Assembly: GCF_001298525.1 (NCBI RefSeq) | Contig: NZ_CP012678.1 | Coordinates: 2,294,001-2,358,000, forward strand | Origin: Psychrobacter urativorans | Lineage (GTDB): Bacteria > Pseudomonadota > Gammaproteobacteria > Pseudomonadales > Moraxellaceae | Direction of reading: 5' to 3' | DNA: 64,000 nt | In this document: positions 52,454 to 62,638 of the stretch, piece after piece | How positions within the stretch are numbered: position 1 is the first letter of the stretch | Layout of the letters: each line of letters opens with the position of its first letter | The notes under the pieces: model-generated | What the model was told of the DNA's origin: nothing | Database searches by the model: none | Seen by the model: the letters and a program-made list of their open reading frames with translations, nothing else | Program-made: the position numbers and the translations under genes

Positions 52454-52969
52454 TTACACGTTTTTGCCATGTTGTTTTTGCTGAATATCTTTCGCTAATT
52501 TATAGCATTCTTCGATATGGTCAACGGCAATTTTCTTAAAAATCATATAACCCATCGTCGCGGCAACCAGTTGTCCACCAAGCGGGATAAATTTAGTCAC
52601 TTGCTTCGCTGCAATACGACCACCAAATCCTTGAATGGTTTTTTTGACAATACCACGCGTTGCCATCAAACCTGCAAAATCAACGGTGCGATTTTTGAGC
52701 TCTTTCCAGTGTACTTCACGCGATTCTAAATCAATTGCCGATTCACGACCTTCAATCAGACCAAAGCGTTCACTGATATCAGGCAGCAGTTGGGTTAACA
52801 TACCGGCATCAACGGCAACATCGAAGAATGGCACAGGGATAACTGCCACACCAGCGGAATATTTGGCGCGTTTTTTGACCAACGCCAGACATTCTTGTTT
52901 GACTTGTTCTAAATCTAAACTTGGATCGATGGTATTTGGGATTTTTTCAGCAGCGGGCGTGGTGTGCAT
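52454..52969 (-). CDS. Hypothetical protein with hydrophobic helices
   Basis: 171 residues. Weakly hydrophobic stretches YSAGVAVIPVPFFDVAVDAG and FIPLGGQLVAATMGYMIFKK resemble the glycine-rich amphipathic segments of DUF697/EcsC-type proteins; this match is weak. The rest is helical and charged. Possibly membrane-associated. Confidence 0.6.
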   Translation of the reverse strand: MHTTPAAEKIPNTIDPSLDLEQVKQECLALVKKRAKYSAGVAVIPVPFFDVAVDAGMLTQLLPDISERFGLIEGRESAIDLESREVHWKELKNRTVDFAGLMATRGIVKKTIQGFGGRIAAKQVTKFIPLGGQLVAATMGYMIFKKIAVDHIEECYKLAKDIQQKQHGKNV

Positions 52970-53304
52970 AATAGTAACCTTATAAAGATATCAATAGGGA
53001 ATAAATAGAATAGTCATGGAATAAATAGTCAGTTTGACGATTAGTTATCATTCTATGGATTTATCGCCTGCATGCAATCATAGCTTTGTATCAAAATACA
53101 AAAAATGCCGTCTCTATGCATCGTTTTTGTAAACAGAAACTAAGCAAAAGTAATAAGCAAGAGTAATAAGTAAGCATAATAAAGGATATGGACAAAGTAA
53201 TGATAAAATCCTGCACTATTGTTACGACACCATATGTCGCATGGTGGACGATGGTAGCATAGATAGCTATTGTGACCGCCTACCAAAGCCAGTAGAATAC
53301 TGAC
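52970..53304. other. Intergenic, 335 bp
   Basis: Holds promoters of the divergent hypothetical gene and recJ. Nothing else is recognised apart from AT-rich repeats of AAGTAATAAG at about 53147-53172. Confidence 0.5.
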
Positions 53305-55131
53305 ATGCTAAATTTAACCCCCCGATATACCGGCACTCGCATTGACGAGTTGCCCGCCGCATTGCAACCGCTTGCTGCCCAATCATTGACCCTAGCGCGC
53401 CTCTATGCAGGACGCGGCATTAACGACCCTGACGAGCTAGAAACTGGACTGGCGGGTTTGTTGCCCGCTGAGATGCTGCATGGTGTTAGTGAAGCGGTGC
53501 GTTTGTTAGATGATGCCATTGATAAAAATGCGCGTATCCTTATTGTTGGCGATTTTGATTGTGATGGTGCGACCAGTACGGCTTTGATGATGCGCGCTTT
53601 GACCGCTATGGGTGCACAAGTCGATTTTTTAGTGCCCGACCGTTTTAAATATGGTTATGGTTTAACCCCTGAAATTGTTGAGCTGGGCATTGCGACTTAT
53701 CAGCCGCAGATGATTGTGACCGTTGATAATGGTATCTCTAGCCATGAAGGCGTGGCACGGGCGCAAGCTGATGGCATCACGGTCATTATCACTGATCATC
53801 ATCTTACCACCAAGCCTGTACCGCCTGCCGAAGCCGTGGTCAATCCCAATCAGCAACACTGCGACTTTAGCAGTAAAGCACTGGTAGGCGTGGGCGTGGC
53901 ATTTTATGTGCTCGGGCGCTTAGCAAAACTGCGCCGTGAAGCTGGCAAGTCAACGGTACAGGTCAGTCAATATTTGGACTTAGTGGCGCTCGGTACGATT
54001 GCCGATGTCGGTATTTTGGATAAAAACAATCGTATCTTGGTACATCATGGTCTACAAGCCATTCGTCAAGGGCGCTGCTGCCTAGGCATTTTGGCGCTCC
54101 TTGAGCAAGCCGGACGCGACCCGAAACAGTTGCAGGCGCAAGATTTTGGTTTTATCTTGGGTCCCCGTATTAATGCGGCAGGGCGGATGGATAATATGCG
54201 CATTGGTATCGAGTGTTTACTCACCGAAGATTGGAGCGAGGCGCAACGTTTGGCACATGAGCTTGAGCAGCTCAATCGCAATCGTCGCCAAGTTGAAGGC
54301 GAGATGCGTAGCCAAGCCGATGATATTATCGAGACGTTAAATGCTGCTAATAATAGTAGTGATTTAGCAGACAATGATAGTAGCCTGATTAATGACGAAA
54401 ATGACGCGCAAAATGGGGTCGACAATGTTGATAACAGCAAGCGCAGTATTGTGCTATATCGAGATGACTGGCATCAAGGCGTAATCGGTATCGTGGCTGG
54501 GCGTTTAAAAGAGCGTCATTACCGTCCTAGTATTGTTTTTGCGCCAGCCGATGTTGAATGCACAGGTGACGAAGATGCGATTAAAGGCTCGGCACGCTCG
54601 ATTGCTGGCGTGCATATTCGTGATGCCATTGAGCAAGTGGCGGAGCAACATCCTGATTTAATCACTCATTTTGGCGGGCATGCGATGGCAGCAGGGTTGA
54701 CCATCAAGCGTGGCAATTTTGAGGCATTTGTTGACGCGTTTAATGACGTGGTAGCAAAGCTGGAAGATGATATCTTTACTGAGCAAAAATTCACCGATGG
54801 TGCATTACAAGCTACAGATTTTAGCCTATGGTTTGCCGAGCATTTAACCGATGCGAGCATTTGGGGACATGGATTTGCGCCACCGATATTTGACGGTGTC
54901 TTTGAAGTATTGAGTTTTAAAGTGTTAAAAGACAAACATTTAAAATTATCGCTGCGTTACTCCGATGTGCAATATCCGATTGATGCTATTTGTTTTAATT
55001 ATGACAGCAGTGTCTGGGATTACCGTGCAGAAAAAGTACACCTGTTATTTCAGCTGGATATCAATGAGTGGAATGGTAAACAAAGCTTGCAACTTATGGT
55101 TAAGGATTTGGCAGTGGTTGCTGATACTTAA
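53305..55131 (+). CDS. recJ: Single-strand-DNA exonuclease RecJ
   Basis: 608 residues. DHH-family motifs: VGDFDCDGATSTALMM near residue 75, VTVDNGISSHEG, ITDHHLTTKPVPPAEAVVNP, LGPRINAAGRMDN. DHHA1 end: THFGGHAMAAGLTI near 455. An Asn/Asp-rich stretch at about 345-380 between the domains is not in E. coli RecJ and looks like a flexible insert. Acts 5' to 3' in recombination and mismatch repair. Confidence 0.95.
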   Translation: MLNLTPRYTGTRIDELPAALQPLAAQSLTLARLYAGRGINDPDELETGLAGLLPAEMLHGVSEAVRLLDDAIDKNARILIVGDFDCDGATSTALMMRALTAMGAQVDFLVPDRFKYGYGLTPEIVELGIATYQPQMIVTVDNGISSHEGVARAQADGITVIITDHHLTTKPVPPAEAVVNPNQQHCDFSSKALVGVGVAFYVLGRLAKLRREAGKSTVQVSQYLDLVALGTIADVGILDKNNRILVHHGLQAIRQGRCCLGILALLEQAGRDPKQLQAQDFGFILGPRINAAGRMDNMRIGIECLLTEDWSEAQRLAHELEQLNRNRRQVEGEMRSQADDIIETLNAANNSSDLADNDSSLINDENDAQNGVDNVDNSKRSIVLYRDDWHQGVIGIVAGRLKERHYRPSIVFAPADVECTGDEDAIKGSARSIAGVHIRDAIEQVAEQHPDLITHFGGHAMAAGLTIKRGNFEAFVDAFNDVVAKLEDDIFTEQKFTDGALQATDFSLWFAEHLTDASIWGHGFAPPIFDGVFEVLSFKVLKDKHLKLSLRYSDVQYPIDAICFNYDSSVWDYRAEKVHLLFQLDINEWNGKQSLQLMVKDLAVVADT

Positions 55132-55155
55132 AAGTTGATGTTTACCATCATTTTT

Positions 55156-55204
55156 AGCAAAGAACAGGGCGTTAATCTGACTGATTAACGCCCTGTTCTT
55201 TGCT
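55156..55204. terminator. Bidirectional terminator with 22-bp perfect stem
   Basis: Arms AGCAAAGAACAGGGCGTTAA plus TC, and their exact complement, around a 5-nt loop, between convergent recJ and the TRIC-like gene. Stronger and longer than other hairpins here. Confidence 0.85.
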
Positions 55205-55217
55205 GGTTTTTAATGTA

Positions 55218-56057
55218 TTACAGGTTTGGTTTTTTTACTAAACTGATATCTAAACTGATATCTGGAAAATGCCAATCATAACGTACTGCCATCATTCGAA
55301 TCACAAAGATGGTCATCATCGTTACTGCTTCTTTTATCCAAGGCGTCACGCCCATACCTTCTAGGACAAAATACAATATTCCGCCAATAATCGCCGCAGT
55401 GACATAAATCTCACGCTGTAATACTAGCGGAATCTCGTTACACAGCATGTCACGAATCACGCCACCAAACAAAATATTCAATACGCCAAGTAAGATACAA
55501 ATGGGGATATTAGCGCCCATTTCTTGTGCCACTTGAATACCAATTAAAGTAAAAATCGCCAGCGCCATGCCGTCAAATAACTTTAATAAACCATCGACAT
55601 GGCTTGATTTTGGATTGCAAAATATCTGAAAGCCCACCGAAGTAATGGTGATAATCAGTAAATAATTCATGTTTATCATCCAAAATAACGGATAGCGATC
55701 CAAAATAATATCACGTGCCGTCGGACCGCTAATCGCAGCAATTATCGCCACTAAAATACAGCCAAACATATCGAAGTTTTTATGTTTAGCAATCACCGTT
55801 CCCGACACACTACACGCAAAGATACCAAACATCTCCAGCCAAAACATAAAGGAAGTCGGCTCAAATCGGGTCACAAAATCCGTAGTCAGAACCGCTGGTG
55901 GGTGAACGGCAGTTGTGACTGGAATGGGCGGTGCAGCAGCGCCAAGCGTGAGACTGGTTGATATAGGCGACAAGAATAGATCGAAAGACTTGCCAAATAA
56001 AGCCTGACAGCAGGCGTTAAACCACGCATAAATATTGACACTGATAATACTGATCAT
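55218..56057 (-). CDS. TRIC-like cation channel family protein (UPF0126)
   Basis: 279 residues. Family core of about 200 residues with six to seven membrane segments: FMFWLEMFGIFACSVSGTVI, SGPTARDIILDRYPLFWM and FGGVIRDMLCNEIPLVLQ, with the paired glycine-rich GxxRD motifs. About 70 extra N-terminal residues precede the core, so a later start (such as near FMFWLEMFG) is possible. Confidence 0.85.
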   Translation of the reverse strand: MISIISVNIYAWFNACCQALFGKSFDLFLSPISTSLTLGAAAPPIPVTTAVHPPAVLTTDFVTRFEPTSFMFWLEMFGIFACSVSGTVIAKHKNFDMFGCILVAIIAAISGPTARDIILDRYPLFWMINMNYLLIITITSVGFQIFCNPKSSHVDGLLKLFDGMALAIFTLIGIQVAQEMGANIPICILLGVLNILFGGVIRDMLCNEIPLVLQREIYVTAAIIGGILYFVLEGMGVTPWIKEAVTMMTIFVIRMMAVRYDWHFPDISLDISLVKKPNL

Positions 56058-56253
56058 AATGGTTCACATAAAAAAACACTGAAGTGGCTAAGAGTTTAGC
56101 CAACCCAGCGAATGGAGGGAGAATGCCAAGCAAAACGCAGTGCAATTACCGACACTACAGAGATGACGCCAAGCATAATAAATTTAATGGTGTAAATCTA
56201 GCTCAATGGGTAAACAATAGATAAGGCATAACAGCTAATGCATAAGCACTTGA

Positions 56254-57357
56254 CTAACCGTCTTTAGCAAACAGTATTAGCCCCAGTATAATCAGCCCAA
56301 TACCGAATAAGCCCATTGCTGAAGGCACCACATTACCGAGTAAGAATATGCCACCGATGAGGGCAAATATGACTTCACTGGCTTGCGTCGAATCGACGCC
56401 CGCAACTTCGCTAGAGGTTTGTGCTTTTTCACGCGCATATAAAAAGATACTGGTCGCACCAACGCCTGCCAATAAGGCAACGAGAAGGGTATTGAAAACT
56501 TGCGAGGAGCTTGGCAATTCAGGACGCACTATAATGCCTAAAATTAGCCAAAATGGCAAACTGCCAAGCGACATTAACCAGACTTTATTAAAGGCGTTTT
56601 GCAGTAAATCAGTTTCTATAGCCGGAATGCGTGCAATTAGCTTTTGGAGCATGGATTTATGTTGAATCGAAGCTTGGGGTAAGGTGCTGATTGTGCTAGC
56701 AATATTAATAATGGTATTAATATTGCTAGAGTCTATAGCATTATCGTCACGCGCTTTTTGTAACGCTGCACTATGTTTGCGCGAGTTGTAGGATACTTGC
56801 CATACCAACTGATTACCAATTGGATAGCTAAATGCCGCAATCAAGGCAGGCAGGGCACCATATAACAGCATTTCTGTCATCGGTGTAGATTGAACGTCAA
56901 TCACGCTTGCGGCGTCTAAGCCTTCACTGACATTGACCAATATCACGCCAATAAAAACCAATAGCGCGTATAAGATGAACTTTTTATCAAAACGTTGCCC
57001 AAAGGCGAGCAGTACCAGCAAGCTTGTAACCACAGTAAACATAAAAGTAGCGGCAACGACCCAACCAGCCACATGGTCGCCTGCATAGCAAATGCCGGTA
57101 TAAAATAACCCAAAGCCGATACCACCGGTCACGCACCAAAAGCCCCAATGCGCACGAAATAGTGCCCATAGCTCATTAATCCGACCAGCGCCTTGCTGTA
57201 GGGCAATAATAACGGTCAACATCAGCCACATAAAGAGATAACGCAGACTGGCTGACCAAAACCAATGCCCGCCTGCCGAACTCATCAGCTCATTTAAAAT
57301 AAACGTCGAGCTAAATAAAGCACCTGCTAATAAGCCCAATAAAATGAGTTTGACCAT
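56254..57357 (-). CDS. DMT-superfamily transporter (EmrE-like family)
   Basis: 367 residues with about ten membrane segments. The start LLGLLAGALFSSTFILNELM and GLFYTGICYAGDHVAGWVVA match the multidrug-resistance efflux transporter group. A hydrophilic loop (about residues 190-255, rich in Asn/Ile/Ser) separates two five-helix halves and is longer than usual. Substrate unknown. Confidence 0.8.
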   Translation of the reverse strand: MVKLILLGLLAGALFSSTFILNELMSSAGGHWFWSASLRYLFMWLMLTVIIALQQGAGRINELWALFRAHWGFWCVTGGIGFGLFYTGICYAGDHVAGWVVAATFMFTVVTSLLVLLAFGQRFDKKFILYALLVFIGVILVNVSEGLDAASVIDVQSTPMTEMLLYGALPALIAAFSYPIGNQLVWQVSYNSRKHSAALQKARDDNAIDSSNINTIINIASTISTLPQASIQHKSMLQKLIARIPAIETDLLQNAFNKVWLMSLGSLPFWLILGIIVRPELPSSSQVFNTLLVALLAGVGATSIFLYAREKAQTSSEVAGVDSTQASEVIFALIGGIFLLGNVVPSAMGLFGIGLIILGLILFAKDG

Positions 57358-57407
57358 CCTTGTGTCCTTACTGTTTTCTTTACGATTTGGCTTAAATGTG
57401 CGCCGAG

Positions 57408-58142
57408 CTATTTACCTTTTGCATCTGCCCAAATGATTTTGTGCAGCTGTAATTGAAAGCGGACGGGCAGCGCATCTGCAAGCATCCATTCGGCAAGTTC
57501 ACGCGCTAATACGGGCACCTCTGGACTGTTATCGTTTAAGGTGTCATCTTGTGCGACATTAAACATTGGTGAAAACCAAACTGTCCCAACCAATTTATCG
57601 AGATTATGCTCAAACAATTTCGACTTTGCCCAGTCATAATCAGTACGGTTCATAATGACAAATTTAATTTGGTCGTGCTGAGTCAGGTAATTAAGGTTTG
57701 ACCATAAGTTTTTGTCTACTTCCCCTGAGCTTGGGGTTTTTAAATCCATGACTTTGCTGACCGTTGTCGGGACATTTTCGACCGTCAGTGCGCCTGCGGT
57801 TTCGAGAGAAATCTCATAACCATCAGCCAGTAAGCGTTTCATTAGCTCAATCGCATTTGGTTGCGCTAATGGCTCACCGCCCGTTAAGCAAATACGTTTG
57901 CAGGGGAAATTGGCAATGGTTGCCATAATCGCCTCAAGTGACTGACGCTCGCCACCTGTAAAAGCGTATTCAGTATCACAGTACACGCAGCGCAGCGGAC
58001 AGCCCGTTAAACGTACAAATATCGTCGGCAAGCCTGAAGTAATGGCTTCACCTTGCAAGGAATAAAAAATCTCGGTCAGGCGTAAACCTGCTTCAGGATC
58101 AGTGACAGGAATAGCGGATGTGCGTAGCGATGGCTTAGTCAT
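57408..58142 (-). CDS. queE: 7-carboxy-7-deazaguanine synthase QueE
   Basis: 244 residues. Radical-SAM cluster motif CPLRCVYCDTEYAF, with IFYSLQGEAITSGLPTIFVR before it and LTGGEPLAQPNAIELM after. Makes the 7-deazaguanine core for queuosine in tRNA. Other que genes are not in the window. Confidence 0.93.
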   Translation of the reverse strand: MTKPSLRTSAIPVTDPEAGLRLTEIFYSLQGEAITSGLPTIFVRLTGCPLRCVYCDTEYAFTGGERQSLEAIMATIANFPCKRICLTGGEPLAQPNAIELMKRLLADGYEISLETAGALTVENVPTTVSKVMDLKTPSSGEVDKNLWSNLNYLTQHDQIKFVIMNRTDYDWAKSKLFEHNLDKLVGTVWFSPMFNVAQDDTLNDNSPEVPVLARELAEWMLADALPVRFQLQLHKIIWADAKGK

Positions 58143-58334
58143 AACAATGTCAATATCAAATAAAAGAATGGGATAATCAGAATAGCTTTACTGATAAAAA
58201 AGAAAAATAGTGCTACAGCTAATTAATAGCGTTAGGTGTATTTATACTAATTTCTGTAAAAAATGCATAAAAAGGTTATAAGCAAAGGATTATAACGCAC
58301 AGTGCTCGACGACGCTGTACTAAATTAAAAGTAT

Positions 58335-58372
58335 AAAAAAGATGCTAAAGAATATCTTCAGCACCTTTCTTT
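58335..58372 (-). terminator. Terminator of dapD
   Basis: GGTGCTGAAGATATTC with its imperfect complement on the minus strand, followed by six T. Confidence 0.8.
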
Positions 58373-58415
58373 TAACCGTTATTTTATGAGCTATTGCTGG
58401 GTTAATAATTACCCT

Positions 58416-59237
58416 TTAGGCTAAACGTAATAACTCATTGACGGATGTTTTAGCACGGGTTTGCGCATCGACTTTTTTCACGATAATCGCCGCATATAAG
58501 CTGTGCGTCCCATCTTCAGACGGTAAGCTGCCCGGTACAACGACTGAACCGGCTGGCACGCGACCACGATGAATTTCGCCTGTTTCGCGATCATAAATAC
58601 GGGTAGATTGACCAATATAAACCCCCATCGAAATGACAGCGCCTTCTTCAACAATTACACCTTCAACGATTTCAGAACGCGCTCCGATAAAGCAGTTGTC
58701 TTCAATAATGGTTGGATTGGCTTGTAATGGCTCTAATACGCCACCGATACCAACGCCACCTGATAGATGCACGTTTTTACCGATTTGGGCACATGAGCCA
58801 ACCGTCGCCCACGTATCAATCATCGCACCTTGGTCGACATACGCACCGATATTCACATAAGACGGCATTAGTACCGCACCGGCGGCGATATATGAGCCTT
58901 TACGAGCAACCGCTGGTGGCACAACGCGTACGCCTGCTGCTTTAAATTGCGCTTCGGTCCAATCAGCAAATTTAGTCGGTACTTTGTCATAAAACTGTAC
59001 GTGTTCACCCGCTGGCATGACGTAATTGTCATTGAGACGGAAAGACAGTAACACCGCCTTTTTCGCCCATTGATTCACCACCCATTCGCCCTCTTTTTTC
59101 TCAGCAACACGTAAGCTGCCGTTATCAAGCTGTTCAAGGACTTGATTGATAGCGTCGCGGACGTCCTGTGGCATCGTACTTGGGCTATATTCATTGCGAT
59201 TTTCAAAAGCCTGTTCGATAACTTGTTGTAATGACAT
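58416..59237 (-). CDS. dapD: Tetrahydrodipicolinate N-succinyltransferase
   Basis: 273 residues. Left-handed beta-helix repeats run from about 105 to 220 ([60 protein letters not shown]). Succinylates tetrahydrodipicolinate in lysine and peptidoglycan synthesis. The N-terminal [11 protein letters not shown] is typical. Confidence 0.96.
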   Translation of the reverse strand: MSLQQVIEQAFENRNEYSPSTMPQDVRDAINQVLEQLDNGSLRVAEKKEGEWVVNQWAKKAVLLSFRLNDNYVMPAGEHVQFYDKVPTKFADWTEAQFKAAGVRVVPPAVARKGSYIAAGAVLMPSYVNIGAYVDQGAMIDTWATVGSCAQIGKNVHLSGGVGIGGVLEPLQANPTIIEDNCFIGARSEIVEGVIVEEGAVISMGVYIGQSTRIYDRETGEIHRGRVPAGSVVVPGSLPSEDGTHSLYAAIIVKKVDAQTRAKTSVNELLRLA

Positions 59238-59313
59238 AAAATTATCCTAAAAGATAAAGAGTGAAGAGTAGTGGATTGCTATTTTAGCTAATATTAGGAA
59301 ACCACATCAGCCG

Positions 59314-60243
59314 TTACGAACTTAAAGTCCGCATCCAATGTAAAATATCATAATAGACCGCGCTATGATGTTGTTCATGTAAGGGCTCATGACGCATATT
59401 AGGATAGAGACGCATATTTATATTGCTAAATTTTTGTTTGCGCAATTTATTGACCACACGGCGAATACCTTGACCCATATCTCCTATCGGATCGTTTTTA
59501 CCACTCACAAACAGCATGGGAAAATCTTTCGCAATGGTGGTCGCCCATCGTTTATGCAGACCCGCTTGCATCAAGACAAACAAGGTCATAAAGCCGTTAT
59601 TAGTAAACTCAAAACCTGCTAATGGGTCAGCTTCATAGGCTTCAATGTTCGCGATATCTTCACTCAACCAAGCAAATTTAGAGGTTGAAATACGAGTATT
59701 AAGCTTGGCATTCAGGCGTTTATTGATGAATTCGGCAAATAGCGTGTTCGGCTTTTTAGGCGCCTTTTTTGCTAGCATCTTATTAATTGGAATCAATACT
59801 TTTACCAATGGATTGGCGTCGGATGTGCCCATCAAGATAGCACCTGCAAATTCTTGAGCATGATGCTTCAGCACAGTGCGCACAATAAATGAGCCCATTG
59901 AATGCCCTAGTATAAAATGCGGTACATTAGGATGACGCGCCTTTAACGCATCGGACATGATAATCACGTCTTTGAGTAACGACTGCACAGGATGCTCATC
60001 ACCGAAAAATCCCAACTCATTAGGTGTTTTAATCGTCTGACCGTGTCCAAGCTGATCATAAGTCGCTACAGCAATGCCATGATCAGCCAAGAACTGCGCA
60101 AAATCGGCATAGCGTCCGCTGTGTTCTGCCATACCATGGACAATCAACAGCGTTGCTTTGGTATCGTTATCTTTCGGTTCAAAAAAAGTATGATGCAAAT
60201 AATGGGTATGATCGGAAGACGTAATGTGCTCAGGGTGACTCAT
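59314..60243 (-). CDS. Monoglyceride-lipase-like alpha/beta hydrolase
   Basis: 309 residues of the serine aminopeptidase S33/Hydrolase_4 group. VHGMAEHSGRYADFAQFLAD, ATYDQLGHGQT, nucleophile elbow LGHSMGS (Ser near residue 116), an Asp in SGKNDPIGD and His in MRHEPLHE complete the triad. Probably a cytoplasmic lysophospholipase or monoacylglycerol lipase. Confidence 0.88.
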   Translation of the reverse strand: MSHPEHITSSDHTHYLHHTFFEPKDNDTKATLLIVHGMAEHSGRYADFAQFLADHGIAVATYDQLGHGQTIKTPNELGFFGDEHPVQSLLKDVIIMSDALKARHPNVPHFILGHSMGSFIVRTVLKHHAQEFAGAILMGTSDANPLVKVLIPINKMLAKKAPKKPNTLFAEFINKRLNAKLNTRISTSKFAWLSEDIANIEAYEADPLAGFEFTNNGFMTLFVLMQAGLHKRWATTIAKDFPMLFVSGKNDPIGDMGQGIRRVVNKLRKQKFSNINMRLYPNMRHEPLHEQHHSAVYYDILHWMRTLSS

Positions 60244-60798
60244 AAGCGGTTCCTTAAATTAAAATAGCGCTAAAAGTTGAACATCTACTAATAGTTGTGG
60301 CGCTATTATAACGCTGTTATGGTGTGAGACGCTGATAAATAGTTTCACCTGCTTTGATTGTAGGGATGATTTTATTTACTTCTATTATTAAGGTGTGCGT
60401 ATTTGTAAGTAGAGTTTATTTAAAATGACCAGATCCGCCATTTTACATTGTATACGCGATACTTTACGTTGTTCTGAAAAATATTCACAAATACGTGGTG
60501 ATCGCTTTAAGCGTATTCTAGTATCAATGCCATTTAGATCAATGACATTTCTTTTATAACTCCATGATGTAGCGTTAATGATAGCTATTTAAAAGTATAC
60601 ATTTATAAGCAAGCGGTTATAGTAGCTATTACTCATGCAAGTTATTAACTATGTAAGCTATTAATCATAGATGATATTCATAAATTTTATTGCTATCAAT
60701 AAAAACAAAAAAAGAGGTCAATGATGACCTCTTTTTTAATGATTAAATATTCGTAATAAATGACGACGATTTATGACAAATCATGTCTTTTTTAACCC
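60244..60798. other. Intergenic, 555 bp, with the lipA terminator
   Basis: At 60706-60738 AAAGAGGTCA and TGACCTCTTT pair around ATGA with flanking A- and T-runs, ending lipA. The remainder is AT-rich with no coding frame and presumably holds the hydrolase promoter. Confidence 0.7.
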
Positions 60799-61845
60799 TT
60801 AGCAGCCCAATTTACCTTCAGCAATCAGTGCCTTCTGACTACGGATAGGTGCTGGGCAATCTTCACCATAGAATTGACGGTCAGCAAAGTAGCTTGAACG
60901 CACCATTGGACCTGCCCAAATATTAAAGAAGCCCAGTTTTTTGCCATATTCCATATAACGCTCGAACTCGTCAGGATGGACATAACGGTCAACGGGCGCG
61001 TGGTTTTTACTGGGTTGCAAATATTGACCAACGGTAATCATATCGACATCATGCGCTTTTAAATCATCAAGTAAAGCGTAAATTTCTTCTTCCGTTTCAC
61101 CCAAGCCCACCATAAAGCCACATTTGGTCGCAATATCAGGACGACGTTCTTTATAGATTTTGAGTAAGTCTAAAGAATGCTGATAATCAGAACCGGGACG
61201 GAATGCTTTATATAAACGTGGCACAGTTTCAATGTTATGGTTAAACACGTCAGGCGCGGTCTCGGTTAATAAATCTAACGCGATATCCATACGTCCACGG
61301 AAATCAGGAACTAAGATTTCGATTAAACAATTTGGGCTCAGCGCACGTGATTCATTCAATACTTCAACAAAATGTGCCGCACCACCGTCTTTTAAATCAT
61401 CACGGTCAACAGAGGTAATAACCGCATATTTTAGTTTAAGACCTAAAATAGTTTCGGCGGTATGGCGCGGCTCATCTTTATCTAACTCATTCGGGCGACC
61501 ATGACCCACGTCGCAGAACGGGCAACGACGCGTACAGATATCACCCATAATCATAAAGGTTGCCGTACCATCAGAGAAGCACTGCGCCAAGTTCGGGCAG
61601 GCGGCTTCTTCGCAAACGGTGTAAAGCTTTTGTTCACGCAGCTTGGCTTTGATACGCGCCACTTCTGCCGGTGAGGACAGCTTCACACGAATCCAGTCAG
61701 GCTTTTTCTTGGCCTCGACCGTTGGAATCACTTTAATTGGGATACGTGCAACTTTATCGTAACCACGTAGTTTTTCGCCTTGGATGGCTTTTTTTGGTTT
61801 GGCTTTGGCAGCCGGAACGTAGGTTTGTACCGCTATTGAGCTCAT
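60799..61845 (-). CDS. lipA: Lipoyl synthase
   Basis: 348 residues. Auxiliary cluster Cys in [13 protein letters not shown] (C-x4-C-x5-C), radical-SAM motif [10 protein letters not shown], and the C-terminal RSSYFADRQ with its ligand serine. Inserts sulfur into octanoyl groups on lipoate-dependent enzymes. lipB is not adjacent. The N-terminal 40 residues are basic and variable. Confidence 0.97.
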   Translation of the reverse strand: MSSIAVQTYVPAAKAKPKKAIQGEKLRGYDKVARIPIKVIPTVEAKKKPDWIRVKLSSPAEVARIKAKLREQKLYTVCEEAACPNLAQCFSDGTATFMIMGDICTRRCPFCDVGHGRPNELDKDEPRHTAETILGLKLKYAVITSVDRDDLKDGGAAHFVEVLNESRALSPNCLIEILVPDFRGRMDIALDLLTETAPDVFNHNIETVPRLYKAFRPGSDYQHSLDLLKIYKERRPDIATKCGFMVGLGETEEEIYALLDDLKAHDVDMITVGQYLQPSKNHAPVDRYVHPDEFERYMEYGKKLGFFNIWAGPMVRSSYFADRQFYGEDCPAPIRSQKALIAEGKLGC

Positions 61846-62638
61846 AGACTAATCCTAAACCCTAATTACCCTAAGTGGTTATAAGATAAGGGTTTTGTTT
61901 GTTATTTAATGACAATGGAATGGAATAATAATAGATTGATTATAGCAAAAATTATGTTTTTTTTCATCCCGTAATAGTAATTCTCAGGCGTATCTATAAA
62001 CGAGATGACATCAATGACGCTTCACGAAGAATATGCAAAGTAAATGTTGTCTGTTTTTGCTGTTTGTGTTTAAGGTGAGCGAGAAATATAAAGATAAGCT
62101 GAGCAATACGTAAGCTTAACAGTGTTCAAGCTTACTCATACACGGATAACTGGCATTTATAATGCTTGGTTTTGTAATGACTGGTTTTCTAACGACTATT
62201 CTTTATAGTAAAAGCTAAGACCTAAAAAATAATAGTGCTAAGCACTGCAATAGCACAGTCCATTGTGCACATTGTGCGATAGTGAGGTCTTAAGGCGTAT
62301 TGGTAGCCATATTGTGTCTAATTTAACAGAAAATGACCAAAAAAACACGGTGAAATTAACTGAATGCTACTATTAACCTTATCAATGCACTTTATCAATA
62401 TGTTTTATAATGATTTAGCGATAACTAAAAGTTTACTTATAGTAATCTGCGCTGAAAAATACCTCCCATTTTTATAATAAATGTTGGCTATGCGCCGGAT
62501 TTCACAATAGGGTCATTAACATCTAAGTTGATTTAAGCTATATTGTTTAAGTGTAATTACTTAATACAGCGCACCGATGCAGGCAGTCATACTGACCACT
62601 CACGTGGTGTGCTGAACCAACCGACGAGGACGACTATT
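61846..62638. other. Intergenic control region, 793 bp
   Basis: Between divergent lipA and acnB. It holds an inverted repeat GTAAGCTT/AAGCTTAC at about 62111-62136 and the structured candidate at 62216-62292. No coding frame is supported. Confidence 0.55.
62216..62292 (+). ncRNA. Candidate structured RNA upstream of acnB
   Basis: TAAGACCT and AGGTCTTA close a 77-nt segment. Within it are AGTGC-TAA-GCACT and GCACA-TTGTGC hairpins. It could be a regulatory leader or small RNA; strand is assumed from acnB, about 350 nt downstream. Confidence 0.35.
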
